Assembly (NCBI RefSeq): GCF_001020565.1
Contig: NZ_LDAS01000001.1
Location: forward strand, 1,583,985 to 1,647,984
Reading direction: 5' to 3'
Origin: Maribacter thermophilus
GTDB taxonomy: Bacteria > Bacteroidota > Bacteroidia > Flavobacteriales > Flavobacteriaceae
Length of the DNA: 64,000 bases
In this document: positions 39,273 to 47,455 of the stretch, one piece after another
Numbering within the stretch: position 1 is the first letter of the stretch
Layout: each line of letters begins with the position of its first letter
The notes under the pieces: model-generated
Told to the model about the DNA's origin: nothing
Seen by the model: only the letters and a program-made list of their open reading frames with translations
The model's database searches: none
Translations under genes and position numbers: made by a program

Positions 39273-40068
39273 CCAGTGCTTTTTTAACGGAGCCATATTT
39301 TTTTAGCAATCGCTCGGCTTCATCATAGCTAACTCCCAATCCTTCAACAATATATCTGGTTCCCCGATCCACCAATTTTTCGTTGGTCAGTTGCATGTTT
39401 ACCATTTTATTGCCTTTTACCCTTCCTATTTTGATCATTAAGGCTGTGGAAATCATATTGAGCACCAATTTTTGCGAAGTACCACTTTTCATTCGTGTAC
39501 TACCGGTCACAAATTCAGGTCCCACGTTTACCTCGATCGGTATGTCCGCCACTTCTGTAATCGGCGATTGCGGATTATTGGTAATACAGGCCGTTAAAAT
39601 ACCGTGTGCCCTTGCCTTCCTTAAGCCTCCAATAACATAAGGTGTAGTACCCGAAGCGGCAATACCGACCACTACATCGTTTTGGTCAATAGCATGTTCG
39701 CTAAGGTCTATCCAAGCTTGCTCGGTATCATCCTCCGCATTTTCAACAGCTTTTCTTATGGCCACATCACCACCTGCAATAAGGCCCACCACCCTTTCGT
39801 GTGGCATACCAAAGGTTGGCGGAATCTCTGAAGCATCCAAGATACCCAGCCTTCCACTAGTACCTGCTCCAATATAAAATAAACGCCCTCCGTTGGAAAA
39901 TCTCTCAACAAGGGCATCTACCAATTTAGTTATCTGCGGAATCATCAGTGCTACGGCATCTGCCACTTTTTTATCTTCTTCATTCATTTTTTGAAGAATC
40001 GTAGCAGTATCCAATAATTCTAAATTATCATGATTGGAGGATGTCTCCGTTATTTTTTTATACCCCAT
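39253..40068 (-). CDS. murQ: N-acetylmuramic acid 6-phosphate etherase
   Basis: Cytoplasmic enzyme that cleaves the lactyl ether of MurNAc-6-phosphate to GlcNAc-6-phosphate and D-lactate, the committed step of MurNAc recycling. The 271-residue protein has a SIS domain with GAGTSGRLGILDASEIPPTF, the catalytic Glu being in that segment. It also has VGIAASGTTPYV, TEVADIPIEVNVGPEFVTGSTRMK and the C-terminal helical SIS_2 tail. It is slightly shorter than the ~300-residue E. coli enzyme. It lies 5 bp after the DeoR-family regulator and is certainly in the same transcript, divergent from nagB and the rest of the recycling genes. Confidence 0.96.
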   Translation of the reverse strand: MGYKKITETSSNHDNLELLDTATILQKMNEEDKKVADAVALMIPQITKLVDALVERFSNGGRLFYIGAGTSGRLGILDASEIPPTFGMPHERVVGLIAGGDVAIRKAVENAEDDTEQAWIDLSEHAIDQNDVVVGIAASGTTPYVIGGLRKARAHGILTACITNNPQSPITEVADIPIEVNVGPEFVTGSTRMKSGTSQKLVLNMISTALMIKIGRVKGNKMVNMQLTNEKLVDRGTRYIVEGLGVSYDEAERLLKKYGSVKKALEKGVQN

Positions 40069-40073
40069 AGTAA

Positions 40074-40823
40074 TTATAATATTCTTATATCCAAACTCTT
40101 AAAGGCCCCCAATAGATTATCCTCTGGATCCAGCTCTGTAATCATCGTATTGATAGCATTTATATCGCAGGTTTTGTAACGATGTTGCGAATTTAGTTTT
40201 TCCGATATAGATAATAAAACCGTTTTTTTTGATGCCTTGATCACGGCCTTCTTTATTTGTACTATATCCCAATCAAACTCGGTAAGGCCATATACCGCAT
40301 CTACATACCCCGTACCAATAAAACTATAGTCCACTTTTATCTCAGAAAGATTATGGATGGCATTTGCCCCGATAGAAATTTGAGATTCCTTTGATACCTG
40401 TCCCCCAATAGATATAACCGTAATATTGGGTTTGTGGGACAGTTCCATAGCTACGGGAAGACTAATGGTAAAACAGGTAAGGTGCAAATTATCAGGTATG
40501 GACCGCACCAGCTCTAGACAAGTAGTTCCGCCATCAATAAAAATTACGGCACCATCCTTTAACAAGGTAGTCGCCTTTTTTGCGATCCTCATCTTTTCTT
40601 CCAATGCATAAATATTGGTATTCCTGGTGTTCTTATTGGTAAAACCAAGAGATATGGCACCACCATGAACCCTTTTCAATTTATTTTCTGCATCCAACTC
40701 TTTAACATCACGCCTTACAGTATCGATAGAGACATCCAAACTCTCGGCTATATCTGTCAATAGAATCCGGTTATGTATTTCTACCTCGTTTAATATGGTT
40801 TGTTGACGTTCTTCCTTTAGCAT
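40074..40823 (-). CDS. DeoR/GlpR-family transcriptional regulator
   Basis: Sugar-phosphate-responsive regulator of 249 residues. The N-terminal winged helix-turn-helix (residues ~1-57, with LLTDIAESLDVSIDTVRRDV and KRVHGG) is followed by a DeoRC sensor domain with GAVIFIDGGTTCLELV and the phosphate-site FIGTGYVDAVYGLTEFD. Members of this family respond to phosphorylated sugars. Given its position between murQ and nagB, amino-sugar phosphates such as GlcNAc-6P, GlcN-6P or MurNAc-6P are likely effectors (inference). It probably binds the direct repeats at 40926-40960 and may also control its own transcription. Confidence 0.93.
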   Translation of the reverse strand: MLKEERQQTILNEVEIHNRILLTDIAESLDVSIDTVRRDVKELDAENKLKRVHGGAISLGFTNKNTRNTNIYALEEKMRIAKKATTLLKDGAVIFIDGGTTCLELVRSIPDNLHLTCFTISLPVAMELSHKPNITVISIGGQVSKESQISIGANAIHNLSEIKVDYSFIGTGYVDAVYGLTEFDWDIVQIKKAVIKASKKTVLLSISEKLNSQHRYKTCDINAINTMITELDPEDNLLGAFKSLDIRIL

Positions 40824-40848
40824 TTCTATTACACTAAATATATTTTGG

Positions 40849-40856
40849 CAAATATA
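40849..40856 (-). promoter_or_regulatory. candidate -7 promoter element for deoR-murQ
   Basis: On the minus strand TATATTTG is an exact TAnnTTTG match, 25 bp before the regulator's start codon. The leader would be very short. A TTG lies 10 nt further upstream, too close for a normal -33 element. Confidence 0.4.
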
Positions 40857-40925
40857 ATTAAAAAAAACAACCTGCCGTTTTATACCGTTATAAGTAAATT
40901 AATTATCAAATAAATCTTAATAAAA

Positions 40926-40960
40926 GCAAAAAACAGCATTAAAGAATGCAAAAAACAGCA
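40926..40960 (+). promoter_or_regulatory. direct-repeat operator candidate in the deoR/nagB divergent region
   Basis: The 13-mer GCAAAAAACAGCA occurs exactly at 40926-40938 and again at 40948-40960, so the repeats are 22 bp apart, about two helical turns and on one face of the DNA. It lies between the divergent deoR-murQ and nagB starts, just upstream of the nagB -7 candidate at 40979. This is what is expected for a DeoR-family binding site; whether it represses or activates is not visible. Confidence 0.6.
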
Positions 40961-40978
40961 AATTGAAATATTATTGCA

Positions 40979-40986
40979 TATATTTG
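40979..40986 (+). promoter_or_regulatory. candidate nagB -7 promoter element
   Basis: TATATTTG matches TAnnTTTG exactly, 35 bp before the nagB start. A TTG lies 13 nt upstream (40963-40965). The element also sits in a short inverted repeat TTGCA-TATATT-TGCAA. The second operator repeat covers the position expected for a -33 element. Confidence 0.45.
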
Positions 40987-41021
40987 CAAGGTTTTAAACA
41001 TCAAACGCAGAACTTACCAAT

Positions 41022-42947
41022 ATGAAAACAATTAAGTCGAGAAAAAAAATTGACATTAGCCATCAGCCGATCGGCCAGTTTGAGGAAACACGTTTTGAAA
41101 AAATACATAATGTTATTTTTTCTGATTCCAATGAAGCTTCTATACGGGTGGCCGAAGAAATCGCCGAACTGATCAAGAAAAAACAAAGCCAGAACAAAAC
41201 CTGTGTGCTTGGCTTGGCCACTGGATCATCTCCGATCCGTGTGTACGAAGAATTGGTAAGAATGCACAAAGAAGAAGGGTTGAGCTTTAAAAATGTCATC
41301 ACTTTTAATCTTGACGAATACTTGCCAATGGAGCCCAGTAACATTCAAAGTTACCACTACTTTATGCACGAGCATCTTTTTAACCATATAGATATTGCGC
41401 CCGAGAATATCCATATTCCGGACGGAACGGTTTCTAACGACGAAACTGTAGATTTTTGCCTGAAATACGAACAAAAAATAAAAGAATGCGGTGGACTCGA
41501 TTTTCAATTGTTGGGAATAGGAAGAACCGGACACATTGGTTTTAACGAACCCGGTTCACATTACAATTCTGGCACAAGGGTAATCACCTTAGACCATATT
41601 ACCAGGGTAGATGCGGCACCTGCCTTCTTAGGTATTGCCAATGTACCAAGAAAAGCGATTACCATGGGTATCGCCACGGTGAGAAAGGCAAAAAGAATAG
41701 TACTTTTGGGCTGGGGAGAAAATAAGGCCGAGATCATAAAAAAAACCATCGAGGGCGAAATATCCTCACAAGTACCGGCCACCTATCTTCAAAACCACGA
41801 CAACTGCACCTTTATTTTAGATTCGGGAGCCGCCTCAGAGCTTACCAAAAACAAAACGCCATGGCTCGTAGATGCATGCAAATGGACAGAAGAACTAAAA
41901 GCAAAAGCAATTATCTGGCTGTGTGAAAAGACAGGAAAGACCATTCTTAGCCTTACAGACAAGGATTATAACGACAACGGAATGGCCGATTTACTTTCCA
42001 TGGAAGATTCGTATGATTTAAACATTCAGATTTTCAACAAACTACAGCACACTATCACTGGCTGGCCGGGCGGAAAACCAAATGCCGATGATACCAATAG
42101 ACCAGAAAGGGCCACGCCTGCAAAAAAACGTGTAATCATTTTTAGCCCCCACCCCGATGACGATGTTATCTCTATGGGTGGTACCTTCGACCGTCTAGTA
42201 GAACAAGGCCATGAGGTTCATGTAGTTTACCAAACTTCCGGTAATATTGCCGTTTCCGATACCGATGCACGTAAATATGCCGAAGTTGCCATGAAGTTGA
42301 ATCCATCGGAAAAAGCACAACAGATTATCAATGCCATTACAAACAAAACCGATAGCGATATAGATACCCCAGAGGTCAGAACTTTAAAGGGAAATATACG
42401 AAAATCGGAATCGTACGCCGCGACAAGGTACATGGGACTAAAAGATGCCAACGTACACTTTTTAGACCTTCCCTTTTATGAGACCGGCACCATTAAAAAG
42501 AACAATTTATCGGAAGAGGACATTGCCATTGTAACAGATATCATTACCTCTATAAAACCGCACCAAATATATGCGGCCGGTGATCTGGCGGACCCACACG
42601 GCACCCATAAAGTTTGCTTAGATGCTATTTTTGAAGCGGTAGACAGGTTAAAACCCGAACCATTTATGAAAGATTGTTGGTTGTGGCTATACCGAGGTGC
42701 TTGGCACGAATGGGATATTAACGAAATTGAAATGTGCGTACCTATGAGCCCTAGCCAAGTCCTTAAAAAGCGCCATGCCATATTTTGCCATCAATCGCAG
42801 AAAGATGGTGTAATGTTTCAGGGCGACGATTCTAGGGAGTTCTGGATGCGTGCCGAAGAAAGAAATCGCAATACGGCCAACAAGTACAAAGCTCTAGGGC
42901 TTTCGTCATATGCCGCTATGGAAGCCTTTGTAAGGTACAAATTCTAA
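41022..42947 (+). CDS. nagB: glucosamine-6-phosphate deaminase fused to a PIG-L/LmbE-type deacetylase-like domain
   Basis: Converts glucosamine-6-phosphate to fructose-6-phosphate and ammonia. The 641-residue protein has two parts. Residues ~30-290 are NagB, with LGLATGSSP, FNLDEYLPM (active-site Asp) and GIGRTGHIGFNEPG around H171; the Asp that E. coli has two residues before this His is Thr here. After a linker (~290-370), residues ~371-560 form a PIG-L/LmbE-like domain with a complete metal-site pattern: SPHPDDD (H377) and DPHGTHK (residues 524-530). The extended form is about twice the length of E. coli NagB (266 residues) and is seen in other Bacteroidota. The second domain could deacetylate GlcNAc-6-phosphate, but this is inference. 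It is divergent from deoR-murQ and is followed by its own terminator. Confidence 0.93.
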   Translation: MKTIKSRKKIDISHQPIGQFEETRFEKIHNVIFSDSNEASIRVAEEIAELIKKKQSQNKTCVLGLATGSSPIRVYEELVRMHKEEGLSFKNVITFNLDEYLPMEPSNIQSYHYFMHEHLFNHIDIAPENIHIPDGTVSNDETVDFCLKYEQKIKECGGLDFQLLGIGRTGHIGFNEPGSHYNSGTRVITLDHITRVDAAPAFLGIANVPRKAITMGIATVRKAKRIVLLGWGENKAEIIKKTIEGEISSQVPATYLQNHDNCTFILDSGAASELTKNKTPWLVDACKWTEELKAKAIIWLCEKTGKTILSLTDKDYNDNGMADLLSMEDSYDLNIQIFNKLQHTITGWPGGKPNADDTNRPERATPAKKRVIIFSPHPDDDVISMGGTFDRLVEQGHEVHVVYQTSGNIAVSDTDARKYAEVAMKLNPSEKAQQIINAITNKTDSDIDTPEVRTLKGNIRKSESYAATRYMGLKDANVHFLDLPFYETGTIKKNNLSEEDIAIVTDIITSIKPHQIYAAGDLADPHGTHKVCLDAIFEAVDRLKPEPFMKDCWLWLYRGAWHEWDINEIEMCVPMSPSQVLKKRHAIFCHQSQKDGVMFQGDDSREFWMRAEERNRNTANKYKALGLSSYAAMEAFVRYKF

Positions 42948-43040
42948 AACATTAGAATACAAGAAACCTACAATAGCTTATTAGAAAAAGATGGGAAGAC
43001 CACTAAAAAACCAGTTCATTTAATTTTAATCCTTAACATT

Positions 43041-43076
43041 AAAGGCCTATTTTAGATTTAGATAGGCCTTTTTTTT
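43041..43076 (+). terminator. rho-independent terminator of nagB
   Basis: 10-bp stem AAAGGCCTAT/ATAGGCCTTT with an 11-nt loop, followed by a T-run to 43076. The T-run ends only 8 nt before the start codon of the glycosidase gene, so that gene needs read-through or a promoter upstream of the hairpin. Confidence 0.85.
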
Positions 43077-43084
43077 ATTTTAAC

Positions 43085-44617
43085 ATGCCAAGATACCTTT
43101 GTTTAGTCGCAGTACTCTTAATACTTAACTCCTGTAGTATTTTCAAATCTAACATACCTCAGCCCAAAACGGAGTTTAGAGGTGTATGGATCGCCACTGT
43201 CGTTAATATCGACTGGCCAAAAAATGGTTCGGACCCGGTAAACAAACAAAAAGAAGATTACCTGAAAATATTAAATTTTTACAAAGAACTTAATTACAAC
43301 GCCGTTATTGTACAAATTAGGGCTGCCGGCGATGCATTCTACAATTCCAAAGAAGCACCATGGTCACGATTTTTAACGGGTACAGAAGGCGCAAATTCAA
43401 AATGGTCCGAAGACCCTTTAAATTGGATGATTCACGAAGCCCATATCAGGGGAATGGAATTCCACGCCTGGCTAAATCCATACCGGGCCACTTTCGATTT
43501 AAAAACGGAGGTTCTTAGCGACGAACATGACTTTAACACCCACCCGGCATGGATGTTGAAATACGGAAAAAAATACTATTACGATCCAGGATTACCTGAA
43601 GTTCGAAAAAAAATGGTCGCCATTATTGATGAAATTGTATCTAACTATGATATTGACGCTATTCACTATGACGATTATTTTTATCCGTATACTATTAAAG
43701 ATGAAGTTTTTAACGATAGTATCACTTTCTATAATTGTGCCCAACCCGGACAAAGCTTAGATGATTGGAGAAGAAGCAATATAGACAGCCTTATCAAGGA
43801 CAGCCATTCTACCATCAAGTCAAAAAAGCCATGGGTCCAATTTGGGGTGAGTCCGTTCGGGGTATGGAAAAACAAAGCTACCGACCCTAAAGGCTCGGAC
43901 ACCAAAGCAGGGCAAACAACCTATGACAATTTATATGCAGACCCTCTTCTATGGATTCAAAAAGGATGGTTAGATTACTTGGCCCCACAATTATATTGGA
44001 GTATGGATCTACCGGCCGCATCCCATTCAAAGCTAATGGACTGGTGGGCGAACAATGGTGCAAACACCAATATTTATATAGGAAACGGGGCATATAAAGT
44101 ACGCAACAATAGCGACAAAGCTTGGGACAAAAAGAAGGAATTGCCCAACCAATTTAAATTGGCAAGACTGACCCCGGAAATTCAAGGTAATATAGTTTTC
44201 AGTGCTAAATCGTTAATGAACAACAACCCCGATATAGTATCATATTTAAAGAAGAAATATTATCACTGGCAGGCATTGCCCCCTAGTTCTCCTATTGTAG
44301 ACGCGCCAAAACAAAAAGAAACCAAGATACTATCCAGCCAGCAATCTGCTGATACCGTTCAACTAGAGCTGCAAGGAACCGAATATTTAAGATATGTATT
44401 GGTCTATAGAACCGGAAAAAAAGAAAAAGAAGCGTATCCTATCAAAAAATTAAAACAGAAAATATTTATATCGCCAGGTTCAAACACCTTAATGATTCCC
44501 AAAAAATTGGTCAAAGGCAATTATTTTGCAGTTACTTTTTTTGATAAGTACGGAAGGGAATCCAAACCCACAATTTTACATTTAAAAAAAATAGACGGAT
44601 ATGGTTCAAAAAGATAA
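43085..44617 (+). CDS. GHL10-family glycosidase-like lipoprotein (DigH/YddW-like)
   Basis: Probable outer-membrane lipoprotein glycoside hydrolase acting on peptidoglycan glycan strands. The 510-residue protein has a type II signal peptide ending LNSC. The GHL10 (PF02638) catalytic TIM-barrel follows from ~residue 28 (EFRGVWIATVVNIDWP) through VQIRAAGDAFYNS, EFHAWLNPYR, YDPGLPEVRKKMVAI, DAIHYDDYFYPY, FGVSPFGVWKN and DYLAPQLYW. A C-terminal beta-rich part (~400-500) lies beyond it. In E. coli DigH of this family cleaves peptide-free (denuded) glycans, which fits the recycling neighbours downstream. It overlaps the permease gene by 17 bp, implying translational coupling. Confidence 0.88.
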   Translation: MPRYLCLVAVLLILNSCSIFKSNIPQPKTEFRGVWIATVVNIDWPKNGSDPVNKQKEDYLKILNFYKELNYNAVIVQIRAAGDAFYNSKEAPWSRFLTGTEGANSKWSEDPLNWMIHEAHIRGMEFHAWLNPYRATFDLKTEVLSDEHDFNTHPAWMLKYGKKYYYDPGLPEVRKKMVAIIDEIVSNYDIDAIHYDDYFYPYTIKDEVFNDSITFYNCAQPGQSLDDWRRSNIDSLIKDSHSTIKSKKPWVQFGVSPFGVWKNKATDPKGSDTKAGQTTYDNLYADPLLWIQKGWLDYLAPQLYWSMDLPAASHSKLMDWWANNGANTNIYIGNGAYKVRNNSDKAWDKKKELPNQFKLARLTPEIQGNIVFSAKSLMNNNPDIVSYLKKKYYHWQALPPSSPIVDAPKQKETKILSSQQSADTVQLELQGTEYLRYVLVYRTGKKEKEAYPIKKLKQKIFISPGSNTLMIPKKLVKGNYFAVTFFDKYGRESKPTILHLKKIDGYGSKR

Positions 44618-45875
44618 GGGCGCATGGGCCTGGGTGCCTGTATTGTACTTTACCCAAGGGTTGCCCTATGTATTAGTGGTTACGGTTTCTGTAATTATGT
44701 ACAAAAAACTAGGCGTCAGCAATTCCGATATAGGTTTGTACACCAGTTGGCTATACTTACCCTGGGTCTTAAAACCTTTATGGAGCCCTTTTGTAGATTT
44801 AAAAAGTACCAAACGAAAGTGGTTTTTGTCTATGCAATTGTTAATTGCAATAGCCCTGTTAGGGGTAGGTCTTACCATACCCACCAATATGTTCTTTATT
44901 ACCACCTTGGCCTGTTTTTGGATGGCCGCATTCGCTTCTGCCACCAATGATATTGCCTCCGATGGTTATTATATGATTGGCCTAACCGAAAAAAAACAAT
45001 CCTTTTTTGTAGGTATGCGAAGTACGTTTTATCGTTTGGCGATGGTTACGGGAGAAGGATTGATCGTAATTTTGGCCGGTTTTCTAGAAAACAAATACGG
45101 AGACAATACCAAAGCTTGGAGCATAACCATGGTAATTGCAGCTGTATTGATGTTGATGTTGACAATTTCAAATTTTTTGGTAACACCAAAATACGAAAGC
45201 TCTACAGCAGTTTCTAATGACAAGCCAGAAGGCTTTATAGATGTTTTTACCTCCTTTTTCAAAAAGAAGGACATCGGCATCGCACTGGCCTTTATTTTAT
45301 CTTTTAGGTTAGGAGAATCTCAATTGGTAAAAATGGCAGCACCCTTTATGCTGGATAGCCCAGAAAAGGGTGGATTGGGCTATTCCACAGAGCAGATAGG
45401 AACCATTTTCGGGACAGCAGGGGTCATAATGCTTTCACTGGGAGGAATTTTAGGAGGTATTCTTATTTCCAGGGATGGACTAAAAAAATGGATGCTACCC
45501 ATGGTACTGTCCTTAAACGTTCCTAATATCCTCTATGCAATTTTAGCTTTTACCAAAACAACCAGTATTATACCCGTAGCGGCAACGGTTATATTCGAGA
45601 AATTTGGATATGGTTTCGGCTTCACCGCATTTTTAATGTACCTGATTTACATAGCGGAAGGAAAATCAAAAACCAGTCATTATGCCATAGCTACGGGCTT
45701 TATGGCCCTTGGCATGATGCTTCCCGGTATGATCAGCGGATATATGCAACAATGGCTTGGTTACGATGGTTTCTTTATCTGGGTGGTCATCGCAGCATTA
45801 CCAGCATTATTTTTATTAAAATTTATTACCTACCCGCCAGAGTTCGGAAAAAAAACAAATGGATCGAATGCATAA
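44601..45875 (+). CDS. AmpG-like MFS muropeptide permease
   Basis: Inner-membrane transporter of 424 residues, about 12 helices, of the MFS AmpG type that imports anhydro-muropeptides such as GlcNAc-anhMurNAc-peptides. The N-terminal segment YFTQGLPYVLVV, the pattern LGVSNSDIGLYTSW, LKPLWSPFVD and SATNDIASDGYYM match AmpG. The role is supported strongly by context: it sits between a DigH-like glycosidase and cytoplasmic NagZ and AnmK, overlapping each neighbour by 17 bp. Related permeases may instead transport sugars; AmpG is the preferred reading. Confidence 0.9.
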   Translation: MVQKDKGAWAWVPVLYFTQGLPYVLVVTVSVIMYKKLGVSNSDIGLYTSWLYLPWVLKPLWSPFVDLKSTKRKWFLSMQLLIAIALLGVGLTIPTNMFFITTLACFWMAAFASATNDIASDGYYMIGLTEKKQSFFVGMRSTFYRLAMVTGEGLIVILAGFLENKYGDNTKAWSITMVIAAVLMLMLTISNFLVTPKYESSTAVSNDKPEGFIDVFTSFFKKKDIGIALAFILSFRLGESQLVKMAAPFMLDSPEKGGLGYSTEQIGTIFGTAGVIMLSLGGILGGILISRDGLKKWMLPMVLSLNVPNILYAILAFTKTTSIIPVAATVIFEKFGYGFGFTAFLMYLIYIAEGKSKTSHYAIATGFMALGMMLPGMISGYMQQWLGYDGFFIWVVIAALPALFLLKFITYPPEFGKKTNGSNA

Positions 45876-47433
45876 AATAATATCTCTCGAAAAAGCAAAA
45901 AATGAATTGAGCAAGGCCGAAAAGGTAGGCCAATTTTTTATGCCCGCAGCCTTTATAAATGATACCGAGGAAGAAATTAGGCAATTAGAAGACCTCATCA
46001 AAAACCATGGGGTCGGTGGCTTGTGCTTCTTTCACTCTAGGGCAAGCGCGGCCACTAACTTTGAAGGCAAAAAAGAAATTGTTCGAAACGAAAACAGTTT
46101 CGACACCCTAAAAAAGCTCGTTCAGAGATACCAATCAGTGTCCAAACACCCCCTTTTTATAGCTATAGATGCCGAATGGGGATTGGCCATGCGAATAGAA
46201 AACACCCCCCAGTATCCTTACGCCATTACCTTGGGAGCCATTCAAGACAATACCGGTTTAATTTACCAAGTAGGCAAAAACATTGCAAAAGATTGCAAAA
46301 AAGCAGGTATTCATTGGAATTTATCGCCCGTGGTGGACATCAACAACAATCCTAACAATCCGGTTATCGGATATCGTTCTTTTGGAGATGACAAAAAAAA
46401 GGTTGCGCAGAAAGCCTTGGCCTATGTAAAAGGTACCGAAAGTGAAGGTGTGCTTACCAGTATAAAACACTTTCCCGGCCATGGAGATACCGATGTAGAT
46501 TCTCATCTTGGGATACCTGTTATAAACAAAACGAAAGAAGAACTGTTGAACAATGAGCTTTATCCTTTTCAAGAATTGATAAATGAGGGTGTAGATGCCG
46601 TAATGGTCGGGCATTTGTCGGTTCCTGCCCTAGCAGCAGGAAAGAGCACCCCTTCAAGCATATCAAAAGAAATCATAAAAGACCTATTAAGAAATAAAAT
46701 GGGATTTACGGGTGTGGTAATATCCGATGCCCTGAACATGCATGCCGTATCCAACAATTTTCCCGTAAAAGGTGAGTTGGAATGGTTGGCCTTTGATGCC
46801 GGCAATGATATTTTATGTTTTGCGGAGCATACAGAGGATGCCATTGATATGATCTTACAAAAGGCCACCAATGAACAAATAGAAGAGAGCTTTGAAAGGG
46901 TTTGGAGGTTGAAACAAAAAGCTATAGCCAAAGAAACCACAGAACCTGACAAAGAACTTGTTTATGACACCCATCTAAACAGGGAACTTGCGGAACAGAG
47001 CATTACCCTGTACAAAGGATCGGAAAATGAAATTACCCGGTTCGGAAAATCCGATTATTGTACCCTAACCTTTAAAAGATACAACGAACTACGGCACAAA
47101 GACGATATTATTTCTTCGTTGGCCATATCTCGTAACCAAATTAAAAATGAGGAAAACATTTTATTATTGTTGACCCCGCCACAAATTAAGCCCAATAACA
47201 ACTTTGGTTTTTTACCGGAAGAGATTCAATTTATAAACGAAGTATTGAGCACTAAAAATGTAGTCTTATATCATTTTGGAAACCCGTATGCCCTTAAACT
47301 CTTTTGTATAGAAAACACCAAGGCCACAGTAATCGTTTATCAAAATTTCAAAGAATTTCAAGACGTCGCCACAGCCCATTTTCAAGGAAAGATAAAATCT
47401 GTCGGAAAACTACCGGTGAAATTTAAAATCTAA
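45859..47433 (+). CDS. nagZ: glycoside hydrolase family 3 beta-N-acetylglucosaminidase (NagZ-like)
   Basis: Hydrolyses GlcNAc from GlcNAc-anhydroMurNAc in the cytoplasm. The 524-residue protein lacks a signal peptide. The GH3 N-terminal domain (~20-340) carries the NagZ-specific motif KHFPGHGDTDVDSH, whose Asp/His pair is the acid-base, and VISDALNMHAV with the nucleophile Asp. A C-terminal domain of ~160 residues follows (DYCTLTFKRYNEL), making it longer than the 340-residue E. coli NagZ. ATG at 45868 is an alternative start. It overlaps ampG by 17 bp and precedes anmK by 22 bp. The C-terminal domain's function is not recognised. Confidence 0.93.
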   Translation: MDRMHKIISLEKAKNELSKAEKVGQFFMPAAFINDTEEEIRQLEDLIKNHGVGGLCFFHSRASAATNFEGKKEIVRNENSFDTLKKLVQRYQSVSKHPLFIAIDAEWGLAMRIENTPQYPYAITLGAIQDNTGLIYQVGKNIAKDCKKAGIHWNLSPVVDINNNPNNPVIGYRSFGDDKKKVAQKALAYVKGTESEGVLTSIKHFPGHGDTDVDSHLGIPVINKTKEELLNNELYPFQELINEGVDAVMVGHLSVPALAAGKSTPSSISKEIIKDLLRNKMGFTGVVISDALNMHAVSNNFPVKGELEWLAFDAGNDILCFAEHTEDAIDMILQKATNEQIEESFERVWRLKQKAIAKETTEPDKELVYDTHLNRELAEQSITLYKGSENEITRFGKSDYCTLTFKRYNELRHKDDIISSLAISRNQIKNEENILLLLTPPQIKPNNNFGFLPEEIQFINEVLSTKNVVLYHFGNPYALKLFCIENTKATVIVYQNFKEFQDVATAHFQGKIKSVGKLPVKFKI

Positions 47434-47455
47434 TTACAAGCAAAGAAATCTACAC

